In this document: piece by piece, positions 9,072-17,711 of the stretch
Layout: every line of letters starts with the position of its first letter
Position numbering within the stretch: the stretch's first letter is position 1
Origin: Synechococcus sp. SynAce01
GTDB taxonomy: Bacteria; Cyanobacteriota; Cyanobacteriia; PCC-6307; Cyanobiaceae
Direction of reading: 5' to 3'
DNA: 64,000 nucleotides
Assembly (NCBI RefSeq): GCF_001885215.1
Contig: NZ_CP018091.1
Span: forward strand, 1,488,001-1,552,000
The notes under the pieces: generated by a model
Told to the model about the DNA's origin: nothing
The model's database searches: none
What the model saw: only the letters and a program-made list of their open reading frames with translations
Translations under genes and position numbers: made by a program

Positions 9072-10874
9072 ATGACGCGTTCCAGCCACGGACCGGTCCC
9101 CAATGCCACGGAACGCGAAGAGCCGCTGCTCCGCATCGGTGAGCTGCAGCAGGCGGACCGGCGGGCGATCGAGGCCTGCGCGGCGATCGATGCCCGTGGC
9201 TGGCAGCAGCACAGCTGCCTGCCGCTGCAGCAGCTCGGCGAGAGCCTGGTGGTGGCGGTGCCGGCCAATTGGGAGGCCCAGCAGCGCAACGCCCTGGCAA
9301 CGGCCGTCGCTAAAGGCGGGCTTCAGATCGAGTTCCGCTTCGCTCTGAAGCAGGAGATCGATACCGTGCTGGCCGAGCGGATGGCGCAACGCCAGCTTGA
9401 ACGGGCGCCCAGGCCGGCCAACCCGGGCCTCCCCCCCGCACCGGCCGCTGCCGTGAGCCGGTTTTCGCTGCTCGATGACCTCAGCCTCGAGGATCAGCAG
9501 ACCGAGGTGCCGGACGACCAAGACCGGGACGCCACGCTGGATCTGGAGGCCAACCTCTCGGCCCCACAGTCCTCACCGGTGATCAGCCTGGTGAACCGGA
9601 TCCTGATCCAGGCCCTCGACACCGACTCCAGCGACATCCATGTAGAGCCACAGGAAGATGGGTTGCAGATCCGCTTTCGACAGGACGGGGTGCTCCACCC
9701 CCTGGAACAACTGCCGAAACGGCTGATCCCAGCGATCACCTCCCGGCTGAAGATCATGGCCGAGCTGGATATCGCCGAGCGCCGCATGCCCCAGGACGGG
9801 CGCATCCGCCGGATGTACAAGGGCCGCCGCATCGAGCTGCGGGTCAGCACCTTGCCGGGCCGCTGGGGAGAAAAGGTGGTGCTGCGGCTGCTCGACAGCA
9901 GCAGCACCCAGCTCAGCCTCGATGCCTTGATTACCGAACCCGCTGCCCTGGCCCAGGTGCGGGCCCTTGGCTGCAAACCGTTCGGAATGATTCTGGTCAC
10001 CGGACCGACCGGATCGGGCAAGTCCACCTCCCTTTATGCCCTGCTCTCGGAGCGCAACGAACCGGGCATCAACATCTCGACGGTGGAAGATCCGATCGAA
10101 TACATGCTCAAGGGAATCACCCAGACCCAGGTGAATCGGGACAAGGGCTATGACTTCAGCACGGCCCTGCGGGCCTTTATGCGCCAGGACCCCGACGTGC
10201 TGTTGGTGGGCGAGACCCGCGATGGTGAAACTGCCAAGACGGCGATCGAGGCCGCCCTGACGGGACATCTGGTGCTGACCACCCTGCATTGCAACGATGC
10301 GCCGAGTGCGATCGCTCGCCTGCAGGACATGGGCGTGGAGCCGTTCATGGTCAGCGCCTCCCTGCTGGGCATCGTTTCGCAGCGGTTGCTGCGCCGGCTC
10401 TGCATGACCTGCCGCAGCCGTTACCACCCCAGCGAAGAAGACCTGGGCCATTTCGGCTTGTTTGCCAGCCAGGAGGAAACGATTACTTTTTATCGGGCCA
10501 ATCATTCCCCCAATGCCGAACAGTCTGTCTGCCCAACTTGCCAAGGAAGGGGATACAAGGGACGGGTCGGAGTGTATGAGGTGCTACGAATCAATGAGGC
10601 CCTGTCTACCGCAATCGCCCAGGGGGCCAGTACGGATGTGATCCGCCGACTTGCCTTGGATTCAGGCATGAAAACCTTGCTCGGTTATGGCCTGGATTTG
10701 GTCAGGAGGGGATACACAACCCTGGAAGAAGTTGAACGAATGCTGCTCACGGATACCGAACTGGAATCCGAGCGCCGTTTGCGCGCTCTCACCACCTTGA
10801 CCTGCCAGGGCTGCGGAGCTGGCCTCAGGAGTGAGTGGCTGGAATGCCCCTACTGCCTCGCGCCAAGGGCCTGA
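9072..10874 (+). CDS. pilB: Type IV pilus extension ATPase PilB/GspE family, with extra C-terminal zinc ribbon
   Basis: Powers pilin polymerisation at the inner membrane. The 600-residue protein has an N-terminal MshEN-like region (about 20-105), an Asp/Gln-rich linker, then the ATPase with Walker A GPTGSGKST (311-319), the Asp box around STVEDPIEY and a Walker B region RQDPDVLLVGE. The usual metal-binding cysteine pairs are Cys444/447 and Cys487/490. Unusually, after the normal end it carries a second four-cysteine site, Cys578/581 and Cys592/595, spaced CxxC-10-CxxC. First gene of pilB-pilT-pilC; such motors serve pili for motility, DNA uptake or adhesion. Confidence 0.92.
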   Translation: MTRSSHGPVPNATEREEPLLRIGELQQADRRAIEACAAIDARGWQQHSCLPLQQLGESLVVAVPANWEAQQRNALATAVAKGGLQIEFRFALKQEIDTVLAERMAQRQLERAPRPANPGLPPAPAAAVSRFSLLDDLSLEDQQTEVPDDQDRDATLDLEANLSAPQSSPVISLVNRILIQALDTDSSDIHVEPQEDGLQIRFRQDGVLHPLEQLPKRLIPAITSRLKIMAELDIAERRMPQDGRIRRMYKGRRIELRVSTLPGRWGEKVVLRLLDSSSTQLSLDALITEPAALAQVRALGCKPFGMILVTGPTGSGKSTSLYALLSERNEPGINISTVEDPIEYMLKGITQTQVNRDKGYDFSTALRAFMRQDPDVLLVGETRDGETAKTAIEAALTGHLVLTTLHCNDAPSAIARLQDMGVEPFMVSASLLGIVSQRLLRRLCMTCRSRYHPSEEDLGHFGLFASQEETITFYRANHSPNAEQSVCPTCQGRGYKGRVGVYEVLRINEALSTAIAQGASTDVIRRLALDSGMKTLLGYGLDLVRRGYTTLEEVERMLLTDTELESERRLRALTTLTCQGCGAGLRSEWLECPYCLAPRA

Positions 10875-10990
10875 TCTTGTGCCAAGTGCCTGACCAGTGG
10901 CTCGGCTGCAGTATTGGACTGGCGGGGAGATCAGGAGATCCATTGGATTCAGCTCTAGATCCTGAGCGATTCTTTCGTTAAAACAAGCCA

Positions 10991-12070
10991 ATGGAGCTGC
11001 AGATTCAAGACTTGATGGGGCAGCTGATCCAGGAGAAAGGCAGCGATCTCCATCTCAGTGCTGGCCAGCCCCCCTTCGGCCGCTTCAATGGGGAACTGCG
11101 GGTCATGCAGGCCGCCAGGCTCTCAGAGGACGACTGCAATCGCATGATCTTCTCGATTCTCAACGATGGGCAACGCCAGCACCTAGAGCAGACCTGGGAG
11201 CTCGATTGCGCCTATGGCCTTCGTGATATCGCCAGATTTCGCGTCAATGTCTATAGCCAGAATGGGTCCTACGCTGCTTGCCTTCGTGCTCTGAGCAGCA
11301 AGATCCCGGCTGCTGGGGAGCTGGGACTGCCTGCCGTTGTGATCGAGACAACAAAACGACCTTCCGGGCTTGTGCTGGTCACAGGGCCGACCGGCTCCGG
11401 CAAGAGCACCACCCTGGCTTCGCTGCTTGATGAGATCAATCACACGAGTTCTAAGCATATTCTGACGATTGAAGATCCGATTGAGTTCGTCTATCAGAGT
11501 GATCGCAGCTTGATTCATCAGCGCCAGCTCAACGAAGACACCAAGAGCTTCAGCAATGCCCTCAGAGCAGCGTTGCGTGAAGATCCCGACGTGATCCTGG
11601 TGGGGGAACTGCGCGACCTCGAAACGATTCAGTTGGCGATCACGGCCGCCGAAACCGGTCATCTCGTTTTCGCCACGCTCCACACCAGCTCCGCCGCCCA
11701 GACGGTGGATCGGATGGTCGACGTGTTTCCCTCCAACCAGCAGACCCAGGTACGGGTCCAGCTCAGCGGCAGCCTCGCGGCGATCTTTGCCCAGACCCTC
11801 TGCCTGCGCAGCGACCCCAGTGGCCATGCGTTCGGCCGGGTGATGGCCCAGGAAATCATGGTCAACACACCGGCTGTAGCCAACCTGATCCGGGAAGGCA
11901 AAACAGCTCAGATCTATTCCCAGCTCCAGACCGGCGGCCAGTTCGGCATGCAGACCCTGGAGAAGGCCCTCGCCGCGTTGGTCGCCGAGGGTGCCATCAG
12001 CTTCGATGAGGCCCGCTCCCGATCCACCAGGCCCGACGAGCTCAGCCGCCTGATCAGCAGCCAGCGCTGA
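10991..12070 (+). CDS. pilT: Type IV pilus retraction ATPase PilT
   Basis: Depolymerises pilin to retract the pilus. The 359-residue protein shows the PilT N-domain, Walker A GPTGSGKST (132-140), an Asp-box LTIEDPIEF, Walker B DPDVILVGELRD and the PilT-type HLVFATLHTSSA block. It lacks the CxxC zinc site of PilB, as expected for PilT. It begins 116 bases after pilB; that gap is less GC-rich than the genes and holds no clear terminator. pilC follows after 10 bases. Confidence 0.94.
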   Translation: MELQIQDLMGQLIQEKGSDLHLSAGQPPFGRFNGELRVMQAARLSEDDCNRMIFSILNDGQRQHLEQTWELDCAYGLRDIARFRVNVYSQNGSYAACLRALSSKIPAAGELGLPAVVIETTKRPSGLVLVTGPTGSGKSTTLASLLDEINHTSSKHILTIEDPIEFVYQSDRSLIHQRQLNEDTKSFSNALRAALREDPDVILVGELRDLETIQLAITAAETGHLVFATLHTSSAAQTVDRMVDVFPSNQQTQVRVQLSGSLAAIFAQTLCLRSDPSGHAFGRVMAQEIMVNTPAVANLIREGKTAQIYSQLQTGGQFGMQTLEKALAALVAEGAISFDEARSRSTRPDELSRLISSQR

Positions 12071-12080
12071 GCGGATCGCC

Positions 12081-13334
12081 ATGGCCGCCTTCCTCGCCAC
12101 CTTCACCACACCCCGAGGAGTCACCAAGCAACTCCGGGTCACGGCGCACGACCTGGTCAGTGCCAAACGGGATCTGCGGCGTCGCGGCATCCTGGCTCGC
12201 TCGATTGTTCCGCTCACGGCCAGTTCCTCCGCTTTGGCCGCCAAAGGCAAGCCGGGCCATCGACTCCAGCTCGACCTCGGCAAAGTGTTCGAGGCCAGCC
12301 CCAGCGTTCGGGACAAGGCGCTGTTCGCGAACAAGCTCGCGGTGCTGATCGACTCGGGTGTGCCGATCGTGCGCAGCCTGACGCTGATGGCCAATCAGCA
12401 GAAGAAGCCCCTGTTTCGGCGATCGCTGGAGGCGATCAGCCAGAACATCAGCCAGGGCGAAAGCCTCAGCAGTGCGATGCGCCAGTGGCCCAAGGTCTTT
12501 GATCGGCTCAGTGTGGCGATGATTGAAGCGGGAGAAACGGGTGGTGTCCTCGATGAAACCCTCAAACGATTGTCGATTCTGTTGGAGCAAAATGCCAAAC
12601 TGCAGAATCAGATCAAGGGAGCCTTGGGGTATCCGGTCGCCGTTCTGGTTATCGCGGTGGCCGTGTTCCTAGGGATGACGATCTTCCTGATCCCCACGTT
12701 CGCGACGATCTTCGATCAGCTCGGTGCCGAACTCCCTTGGTTCACCCAGATGATGGTTGGCATCAGTGCGTTGTTGCGCTCACCGTTTTCGATCTATTTG
12801 ATCGGTGCCCTGATTCTGGCGGCCTGGTTGTTGCGTGGCTTTTACAAAACCCCGACTGGCCGCCGCAGGGTTGACGCTGCATTGCTGAAGCTTCCCCTGT
12901 TCGGCGATCTGATTCTGAAAACCTCCACGGCTCAGTTCTGCCGCACGTTCAGTTCCTTGAGCAAGGCGGGTGTTCCGATTCTCACGGCCCTTGAAATTGT
13001 GCGCGATACGGTCGGCAATGCGATTATTGCTGATGCAATCGCCTTCTCAAGTCAGGAACTCCAGAACGGGATTCCCTTGAGTGAGGCGCTCGCCCGAAAA
13101 TCCGTCTTTCCAGACATGGCACTGAGCATGCTGGAAGTGGGAGAAGAAACCGGTGAAATGGACAAGATGCTCTCCAAGGTTGCCGATTTCTACGAAGATG
13201 AGGTTGCATCCACGGCAAAAGCGCTCACGGCCCTGCTGGAGCCAGCCATGATCGTGATTGTGGGCGTCATCGTGGCGGCCATTCTGCTGGCCATGTACAT
13301 GCCGATGTTCTCGGTTTTCGACAAGATCAGGTAG
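12081..13334 (+). CDS. pilC: Type IV pilus inner-membrane platform protein PilC (GspF family)
   Basis: Polytopic platform protein that couples the PilB/PilT motors to pilin assembly. The 417-residue protein has two GspF domains (about 70-195 and 275-400), each with a cytoplasmic helical part and the recurrent GE(S/T)G or GEETGE signature (AGETGGVLD and GEETGEMDK). Three membrane helices are visible: around 175-200, 225-250 and at the C-terminus (IVIVGVIVAAILLAMYM). It ends convergently with the downstream flavoprotein gene, sharing 8 bases. Confidence 0.93.
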   Translation: MAAFLATFTTPRGVTKQLRVTAHDLVSAKRDLRRRGILARSIVPLTASSSALAAKGKPGHRLQLDLGKVFEASPSVRDKALFANKLAVLIDSGVPIVRSLTLMANQQKKPLFRRSLEAISQNISQGESLSSAMRQWPKVFDRLSVAMIEAGETGGVLDETLKRLSILLEQNAKLQNQIKGALGYPVAVLVIAVAVFLGMTIFLIPTFATIFDQLGAELPWFTQMMVGISALLRSPFSIYLIGALILAAWLLRGFYKTPTGRRRVDAALLKLPLFGDLILKTSTAQFCRTFSSLSKAGVPILTALEIVRDTVGNAIIADAIAFSSQELQNGIPLSEALARKSVFPDMALSMLEVGEETGEMDKMLSKVADFYEDEVASTAKALTALLEPAMIVIVGVIVAAILLAMYMPMFSVFDKIR

Positions 13335-14652
13335 GCGTTTCCCGGGTTGGCAACTTTCCTGTAGGCACCGCTGCCACCGCCTCAGTTGCAGCCGCTGCCG
13401 CAATCGCCTGGCCGGCCAGCCAGCCTGAGGTCCAGCAATGCTGAAAATTGAACCCACCGGTCACGCCGTCGATATCGAGCAGTTCCCCGGCGAAGAACAG
13501 CCCAGGTTGCAGGCGGCTCTCCATCGTGGCCATCGTCACCTCCCCCAGGTTCACTCCACCGGCGGTGACGAATTCCTCGCCGAAGGGGCCGCGGCCGCTC
13601 ACCGCATAACAGCTGGCGCGCAGGGCCGTGATCAGGCGCCGTTGCTCGCTGCGGCCCAGGTCAGCCCAGCGCTTCTGCCCGCTCACGTCGTTGGCTTCCA
13701 GCAGATGGATCCAAAGCCGCCGGCTCAGTTCCGGCCACGGGCGCCAGTTGCACAGCAGCCGCTTGGCTTGCTCGATCCGGGCCGAGCTGAAGGCCGCCTC
13801 CAGCTCGGCGGCGGGCCTGCCGCCGCTCCAGTCGACCCGCAGCTGGGCGTGGTAGTTCTGCTCTTTGAGGGCACGGGCGGCGAAGGCGGTCAGCCGCAGG
13901 GTGGCCGGGCCGCTCAAGCCCCAGTGGGTGATCAGGGCCGTTCCCTGCTGCTCGAAGCGCTGGCCTGGCAGTAGCAGTTCCAGACCCACCGGGTCCATGA
14001 CAACGCCGCTGAGCTCAGCTAGGGGGTTGGCGTCCAGCGCCAGGGTGAACAGCGAAGGCACCGGAGCCACCACCCCATGGCCCAGCTGGGTTGCCAGTGC
14101 CCGCCCGCTGGGGTGCCCGCCGGTGGCCAGCAGCAAGCGGCGGCTGCGCAGCTGGGCTTGTTGGCCGCGCTCCTGGCTGTGGGCCGGCAAGCGCAATTGC
14201 AACTCAAATCCCCCCTGCTCCAGGGGCTGGGCGCCCCGCAGGGCCGCGCCGCGCCAGACGCTGACCCCGGCGGCGGCGGCCGTCGCTTCCAGCAACGCGA
14301 CCACGGAGCTGGAACGGTTGCTGCGCGGGAACAGGCGCCCATCGGGCTCTTCCACCAGCTCCAGGCCGCGGCTGGCAAACCAGGCCAGGGTGTCGCCGGC
14401 GGCAAAGCGACTGAAGGTTCCGCGCAGGGCCTTGCTGCCCCGGGGGTAATGGCCCACCAGCGCTCGCGGATCCCAGCAGCCATGGGTGACGTTGCAGCGG
14501 CCACCACCACTGATCAGGACCTTGCCGAGTGGCTGCAGGGTGGCTTCAAGCAGCAAGACTCCTTTGAGCCCCCTCTCCGCTGCTGTGATGGCAGCCATGT
14601 AGCCGGCCGGACCACCGCCGGCCACCACCAGGGACTGATCAAAAGGCAGCAT
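13327..14652 (-). CDS. BaiN/HI0933-family NAD(P)/FAD-dependent oxidoreductase
   Basis: A 441-residue flavoprotein of the HI0933/YhiN (BaiN-like) family. It starts with the dinucleotide-binding GGGPAGYMAA and continues with the family signature SGGGRCNVTHG; a C-terminal GVTGGFNFQHCWTSG block completes the FAD site. I chose the ATG at 14652, which gives the family N-terminus; the frame stays open for 333 more codons upstream, but that part is the reverse shadow of the dus gene. The start lies only 6 bases from the divergent dus start. Substrate unknown. Confidence 0.87.
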   Translation of the reverse strand: MLPFDQSLVVAGGGPAGYMAAITAAERGLKGVLLLEATLQPLGKVLISGGGRCNVTHGCWDPRALVGHYPRGSKALRGTFSRFAAGDTLAWFASRGLELVEEPDGRLFPRSNRSSSVVALLEATAAAAGVSVWRGAALRGAQPLEQGGFELQLRLPAHSQERGQQAQLRSRRLLLATGGHPSGRALATQLGHGVVAPVPSLFTLALDANPLAELSGVVMDPVGLELLLPGQRFEQQGTALITHWGLSGPATLRLTAFAARALKEQNYHAQLRVDWSGGRPAAELEAAFSSARIEQAKRLLCNWRPWPELSRRLWIHLLEANDVSGQKRWADLGRSEQRRLITALRASCYAVSGRGPFGEEFVTAGGVNLGEVTMATMESRLQPGLFFAGELLDIDGVTGGFNFQHCWTSGWLAGQAIAAAAATEAVAAVPTGKLPTRETPT

Positions 14653-14658
14653 GGGTGG

Positions 14659-15663
14659 ATGGGAGAGGGGCACGGTCAGCCGACGGCGACAGCCGCGTAT
14701 CGCTTCAGTGTGGCGCCGATGATGGACTGCACCGATCGCCACTTCCGGGTGTTGATGCGGCAGATCACTCGCCACAGCCTTCTCTACACCGAGATGGTGG
14801 TGGCGCAGGCCCTGCACCACGGCCGTCGCGACAGCCTGCTGGATTTCGACCCCTGCGAAAAGCCCCTCGCCCTCCAGGTTGGCGGTGACGATCCCCGCCT
14901 GCTCGCCGAAGCGGCCCAACTGGCAGCGGCCTGGGGGTATGACGAGATCAACCTGAACGTGGGCTGCCCAAGCGAGCGGGTGCAGAAGGGGCGCTTCGGC
15001 GCCTGCCTGATGGCTGAGCCTGCCCATCTGGCCCGCTGCGTCGAGGCGATGGCCCAGGGGCCCCTGCCGGTGACGGTGAAACACCGGATCGGCATCGACG
15101 ACCAGGATTCCTACGCCGAACTCCTGGCCTTCGTGGACACCCTGGCTGCCGCCGGCGTCGCCCGCTTCAGCGTCCATGCCCGCAAGGCCTGGCTCTCGGG
15201 CCTTGATCCCAAGCAGAACCGCACGATTCCGCCGTTGCGTTACGACCTGGTGCACCGGCTTAAGCGCGAACGACCGGAGCTTCTCTTTGAGCTCAATGGC
15301 GGTCTGCTGGAGTTGGCCGACTGTCAGGCCCAGCTGCCGCATGTGGATGGGGTGATGGTGGGTCGTGCCGCCTATGACCACCCGCTGCGCTGGGGGAGCG
15401 TGGATCGGGAACTGTTCGGGGTGGCTGACCACCAGGCCGCGTTGGCCTCGGCGGTGCTGCGCGGCCTGATTCCCTACGTCAGCCGTTGGTGTGAGGGCGG
15501 CGGCCGGCTCTGGCCGATCGCCCGTCACCTGGTGCACTTGGTGGAAGGTGTGGCTGGTGCCCGCCACTGGCGGCGTCAGCTGGGGGAGGCCGCTGGTGTG
15601 CGAACGGCCGGGCCCGAAGTGCTGGAGCAGGCCGCTGTGACGCTGGAGCAAGCAGGCCTCTAA
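14659..15663 (+). CDS. dusA: tRNA-dihydrouridine synthase, DusA type
   Basis: FMN/NADPH enzyme that reduces uridines in the tRNA D-loop. The 334-residue protein has the Dus order: VAPMMDCTDRHFR near the N-terminus, LNLNVGCPSERVQ, the catalytic-cysteine block GRFGACLM, TVKHRIGID, FSVHARKAWL and the late DGVMVGRAAYDHP. The DusA subfamily is suggested by SERVQKGRFGACLM. ATG at 14659 is chosen because it precedes the family start; the frame runs far upstream through the antisense of the flavoprotein gene. Divergent from that gene with 6 bases between starts, so each promoter must lie in its neighbour. Confidence 0.92.
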   Translation: MGEGHGQPTATAAYRFSVAPMMDCTDRHFRVLMRQITRHSLLYTEMVVAQALHHGRRDSLLDFDPCEKPLALQVGGDDPRLLAEAAQLAAAWGYDEINLNVGCPSERVQKGRFGACLMAEPAHLARCVEAMAQGPLPVTVKHRIGIDDQDSYAELLAFVDTLAAAGVARFSVHARKAWLSGLDPKQNRTIPPLRYDLVHRLKRERPELLFELNGGLLELADCQAQLPHVDGVMVGRAAYDHPLRWGSVDRELFGVADHQAALASAVLRGLIPYVSRWCEGGGRLWPIARHLVHLVEGVAGARHWRRQLGEAAGVRTAGPEVLEQAAVTLEQAGL

Positions 15664-15693
15664 GGCGGTTCGCCACCGGCCTTCACGGCTTGC

Positions 15694-16029
15694 TCAGAGG
15701 GGGCGACTGCGGTCTTCCCAGCCCACGCTGCCGCGCTGGTAGCGCGGACGGGGGCCTCCATCCACCGGCTCAGGGCGCGGCGCGGCTCCCCGGGGCTCCG
15801 CCTTGTTGATGCGCAGGGGACGACCCATCAGCTCTGCGGCCTGCAGGGCCTCAATGGCCCGGTTTTCGCTGGCCGGCTCCGCCATCTCGACAAAGGCGAA
15901 ACCGCGCTTGCGGCCGGTTTCCCGCTCTACAGGCAGGTTGCAGCTGGCAATGGCGCCAAAAGGAGCAAACAGTTCGGCTACATCACTCTGCTCTGCATGA
16001 AAGGGAAGATTACCTACGAAAATACTCAC
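15694..16029 (-). CDS. Cyanobacterial single-RRM RNA-binding protein (Rbp)
   Basis: A 111-residue protein with one RRM: RNP2 as IFVGNLPF (3-10) and RNP1 as RKRGFAFVEM near residue 40, followed by a short basic, Pro/Gly-rich tail. Cyanobacterial Rbp proteins bind mRNA and many are cold-induced. Start is GTG at 16029; no Shine-Dalgarno is visible. It follows argH on the same strand after 172 AT-rich bases containing inverted repeats, which suggests its own promoter and leader rather than read-through alone. Confidence 0.9.
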   Translation of the reverse strand: MSIFVGNLPFHAEQSDVAELFAPFGAIASCNLPVERETGRKRGFAFVEMAEPASENRAIEALQAAELMGRPLRINKAEPRGAAPRPEPVDGGPRPRYQRGSVGWEDRSRPL

Positions 16030-16201
16030 GACAGGAAGGGATTGAATAGATCAGCAGTTGATGCAAAATGCTGCTGCGAAGCGAAATAAAGCTGACTCAA
16101 AAATATGAATTCCTCAATCAAATTCATTATCCAGATTCATCGTCTGATGATTTTAAGGCCGATCTGCAAAGCCAGCAGGTTCTGGATCAAAGATTTAAGA
16201 A
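16030..16201 (-). promoter_or_regulatory. AT-rich upstream/leader region of rbp with two inverted repeats
   Basis: This 172-base stretch is much richer in A+T than its surroundings. It holds a perfect 7-bp inverted repeat ATGAATT/AATTCAT (16105-16111 and 16121-16127, 9-base loop) and a CAGCAG/CTGCTG hairpin (16052-16076) ending 22 bases before the rbp start. No RBS is obvious. Cyanobacterial rbp genes are known for regulated 5' untranslated regions; that role here is inferred. Confidence 0.45.
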
Positions 16202-17674
16202 TCAATCCCTGATCGGTGGTTGCTCGCCAGTGGTCCCGGGGCCGAGCCGCACGCGGGCGAGGCGAACCTGCTCCTTCACCTGGGCAAATCCGGTGCCCCC
16301 TTCGCTGCGACGGGCCGCCACCACCTGGCGCGGGGCGATGGCGGCGTAGAGGTCGGCGGCAAAGGCCGGATGCAGCAGCTGCCAGCGCTCCAGGGGCAGG
16401 TCGCGCAGCAGCACCCCTTCGCCCAGGCAGGTTTTCACCACACCGCCGACCAGCTGGTAGGCCTCCCGGAACGGCACCCCCCGGGCGACGAGATAATCGG
16501 CCACATCGGTGGCATTGGAGAAATCGGCCGCCACGGCCTGCTCCAGCCGCTCGGGGCGGAAGCTGATGCCCTCCTCGATCAAAATCGCCATCGCTTCGAG
16601 GCAATCTTCGGTGGTGCGGACCACATCGAAGAGGGCTTCCTTGTCTTCCTGGAAATCTTTGTTGTAGGCCAGGGGCAGGCCCTTGATCATCGTCAGCAGG
16701 CCCTGGAGATGGCCGAACACCCGCCCGGTCTTGCCGCGCACCAGCTCCGGCACATCCGGGTTCTTCTTCTGCGGCATCAGGCTGCTGCCGGTGGCGCAAC
16801 GGTCGGTGAGCCGCACGAAGCTGAACTCCTCGCTGGCCCAGAGGATCACCTCTTCAGCCAGGCGGCTGAGGTGCACCAGGATCAGGCTGGCGGCGGCGCT
16901 GAATTCGACGGCGAAATCGCGATCGCTGACCGCGTCGAGGCTGTTGGCGTAGAGGCTTTCAAACCCCAGTTCGGCGGCGGTCTGGCGCCGGTCGATCGGG
17001 ACGGGGGTGCCGGCCAGGGCCGCGGCGCCCAGGGGGCAGATGTTCACCCGCCGGCGCACGTCGGCCAGCCTCTGTCGGTCGCGCTCGGCCATCTCCAGGT
17101 AGGCCATCAGGTGGTGGGCCAGGCAGAGAGGCTGGGCCCGCTGCAGATGGGTGTAGCCGGGGATCAAGGTGTCGGTGTGGGCTTCGGCCTGCAGCAGCAG
17201 GGCCAGCTGGAAGCGCTCCAGACCTTGATCGATCCCGTCGATCTTCTGGCGCAGCCAGAGGCGCAGATCGGTGCCGACCTGATCATTGCGGCTGCGGCCG
17301 GTGTGCAGCTTCTTGCCCAGCGGGCCGAGCAGCTCGATCAGGCGTCGCTCCACCGCGAAGTGGACGTCCTCCGCTTCCAGGCCAGGGTTGAAGCTGCCGG
17401 CGGCCGCCTCGGCCCGCACCGCCTCAAGCCCGGCGATCAGGCCGTCGGCCTCAGCGAGGCTGATCACACCGCAACGGCCCAGCATGCGGGCATGGGCGAT
17501 CGAGCCATCGAGATCCTGGGGAAGCAGGGCGAGATCGAAGCCGATCGAGGCATTGAAGCGCTCGATCGCCGGATGCAGGCCCTGCTCGAAGCGGTCGCTC
17601 CAGCCGCTGCTGCTGCCTGTGGTTCCGCTGCCAGTGCTCAGCCCTGCCTCCGCTGAGGAAATCTCCCCTTCCAT
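16202..17674 (-). CDS. argH: Argininosuccinate lyase ArgH
   Basis: Splits argininosuccinate into arginine and fumarate, the last step of arginine synthesis. The 490-residue protein has the superfamily signature [12 protein letters not shown], the HTGRSRNDQ block and YTHLQRAQP. It is about 30 residues longer than many homologues, mostly from a Ser/Gly-rich N-terminus before the conserved WSDRFEQGL. Start ATG at 17674. Near the 3' end of a long minus-strand gene series; the SpoIIE-type phosphatase ends 37 bases upstream. Confidence 0.95.
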   Translation of the reverse strand: MEGEISSAEAGLSTGSGTTGSSSGWSDRFEQGLHPAIERFNASIGFDLALLPQDLDGSIAHARMLGRCGVISLAEADGLIAGLEAVRAEAAAGSFNPGLEAEDVHFAVERRLIELLGPLGKKLHTGRSRNDQVGTDLRLWLRQKIDGIDQGLERFQLALLLQAEAHTDTLIPGYTHLQRAQPLCLAHHLMAYLEMAERDRQRLADVRRRVNICPLGAAALAGTPVPIDRRQTAAELGFESLYANSLDAVSDRDFAVEFSAAASLILVHLSRLAEEVILWASEEFSFVRLTDRCATGSSLMPQKKNPDVPELVRGKTGRVFGHLQGLLTMIKGLPLAYNKDFQEDKEALFDVVRTTEDCLEAMAILIEEGISFRPERLEQAVAADFSNATDVADYLVARGVPFREAYQLVGGVVKTCLGEGVLLRDLPLERWQLLHPAFAADLYAAIAPRQVVAARRSEGGTGFAQVKEQVRLARVRLGPGTTGEQPPIRD

Positions 17675-17711
17675 CCAACTCCGTTGCGGCCCTGGGGCTC
17701 AGCTTGACGCA

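Noticed and set aside
14653-15651. 333-codon N-terminal extension of the flavoprotein frame
   Set aside because: The family start with the FAD-binding glycine motif is at 14652; the extension is the antisense of the dus gene.
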